DNA from: Solirubrobacteraceae bacterium
Lineage (GTDB): Bacteria > Actinomycetota > Thermoleophilia > Solirubrobacterales > Solirubrobacteraceae
NCBI GenBank assembly: GCA_030447005.1
Contig: JAUJME010000107.1
Location: 1 to 5,824 of the forward strand
DNA: 5,824 nucleotides
Direction of reading: 5' to 3'
Below, one piece after another: positions 5,340-5,824 of the stretch. Position numbers and translations under genes: made by a program. Within the stretch, counting starts at the first letter, position 1. Every line of letters starts with the position of its first letter. The notes below the pieces were generated by a model. That model made no database searches. It was not told the origin of the DNA and saw nothing but the letters and a program-made list of their open reading frames with translations.

Positions 5340-5824
5340 ATGCGCGAGCGCCACTTCGTCAAGTACACGTTCCTCAAGGTCGACCCCGCCTGGCGGCGGC
5401 TGGAGGCGGAGGAGCGCGCCGAGCACAAGCGCGAGTTCCTGGCCGCCTGCGAGGACTTCGCCTCCGACCGGCTGCTGCGGGCGTTCTCGACGGTCGGCAC
5501 CCGCGGCGACACCGACATGATGCTGCTCTCGCAGGCCACGAACCTCGAGCGCATCCACGAGTTCCACGTCGTCCTCGCCCAGTCCGGGCTGATGAAGTGG
5601 TGCGAGACGCCGTACTCCTACCTCGCGCTCACCAAGCCGTCGGAGTACTCCGACGAGTCGCGCCTCGAGGTCCGGCCCGCGCACGCGAAGTACCTGTTCG
5701 TCTATCCCTTCGTCAAGACGCGCGAGTGGTACCGGATGGCGCCCGACGAGCGCTGGAAGGTCATGCAGGAGCACATCGCGGTCGGCCGCGAGTACCCGCA
5801 GATCGACCTCAACACGAGCTACTC
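5340..5824 (+). CDS. chdC: Coproheme decarboxylase ChdC (HemQ), 3' end outside window
   Basis: The first 161 residues of a chlorite-dismutase-family protein are present; the gene runs off the window. ChdC (HemQ) carries out the last step of the coproporphyrin-dependent heme pathway. With hydrogen peroxide it oxidatively removes two carboxyl groups from coproheme to give heme b in the cytoplasm. The motif YPFVKTREWY at 122-131 carries the tyrosine (Tyr122) that matches the catalytic radical Tyr of firmicute ChdC. MQEHIAVGREYPQI at 142-155 carries His145, the expected proximal heme ligand. The Tyr-to-His distance is 23 residues, against 27 in the firmicute version as I recall it, which fits the shorter actinobacterial loop. 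GTRGDTDMM at 53-61 is the conserved strand of the N-terminal half. The distal Gln/Arg position that separates ChdC from true chlorite dismutase lies beyond the end, so the ChdC call rests on the Tyr motif. The ATG gives a normal N-terminus and has a TATCCT box 9 nt upstream. Confidence 0.9.
   Translation, partial: MRERHFVKYTFLKVDPAWRRLEAEERAEHKREFLAACEDFASDRLLRAFSTVGTRGDTDMMLLSQATNLERIHEFHVVLAQSGLMKWCETPYSYLALTKPSEYSDESRLEVRPAHAKYLFVYPFVKTREWYRMAPDERWKVMQEHIAVGREYPQIDLNTSY

Noticed and set aside
4692..5774. Extension of the GST frame upstream, suggesting a 568-residue fusion protein
   Set aside because: The extra part is antisense to the helical-protein and chdC genes, both well supported, and has no recognisable domain. 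The GST is complete from 4691.

Overview
The window is very GC-rich chromosomal DNA, roughly three quarters G+C by eye. It has strong third-position GC bias, and this creates long antisense open frames over nearly every gene. The composition, TANNNT boxes placed almost directly on start codons, a PimA-like glycosyltransferase and an actinobacterial-type coproheme decarboxylase together suggest an actinobacterium. Thermoleophilia/Solirubrobacterales-like is my best guess; it is an inference and no marker gene proves it.

Layout. On the + strand, an NADPH-dependent FMN reductase-type flavoprotein (16-570) is followed 14 nt later by a patatin-like phospholipase (585-1529). The 142-nt convergent gap (1530-1671) is not empty. 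It encodes what reads as the N-terminal 44 codons of a MarR-type regulator, with no usable start codon and cut off exactly at the stop codon of the next gene. On the - strand lie a large two-domain membrane glycosyltransferase (4011-1672), made of a PimA-like GT4 domain fused to a flippase-like LPG-synthase transmembrane domain, and upstream of it a glutathione S-transferase (4691-4068). A 39-nt divergent spacer separates the GST from a + strand helical protein of unknown function (4731-5300). After another 39 nt comes the start of a chlorite-dismutase-family coproheme decarboxylase, ChdC/HemQ (5340 to beyond the window end).

How the genes relate. There is no single obvious pathway. The window holds redox and detoxification functions (flavin reductase, GST), lipid and envelope functions (patatin lipase, GT4-flippase fusion) and heme synthesis (ChdC). 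Most genes seem to have their own promoter. Four starts carry a TANNNT -10-like hexamer 6-11 nt upstream and no Shine-Dalgarno sequence, which suggests leaderless or nearly leaderless mRNAs. Only the first gene has a clear Shine-Dalgarno.

I found no tRNA, rRNA, CRISPR array, insertion sequence or defence/toxin cluster, and no convincing new multi-gene system. The points most worth a second look are the glycosyltransferase-flippase fusion, the MarR remnant at the convergent junction, the leaderless-promoter pattern and the unrecognised helical protein.
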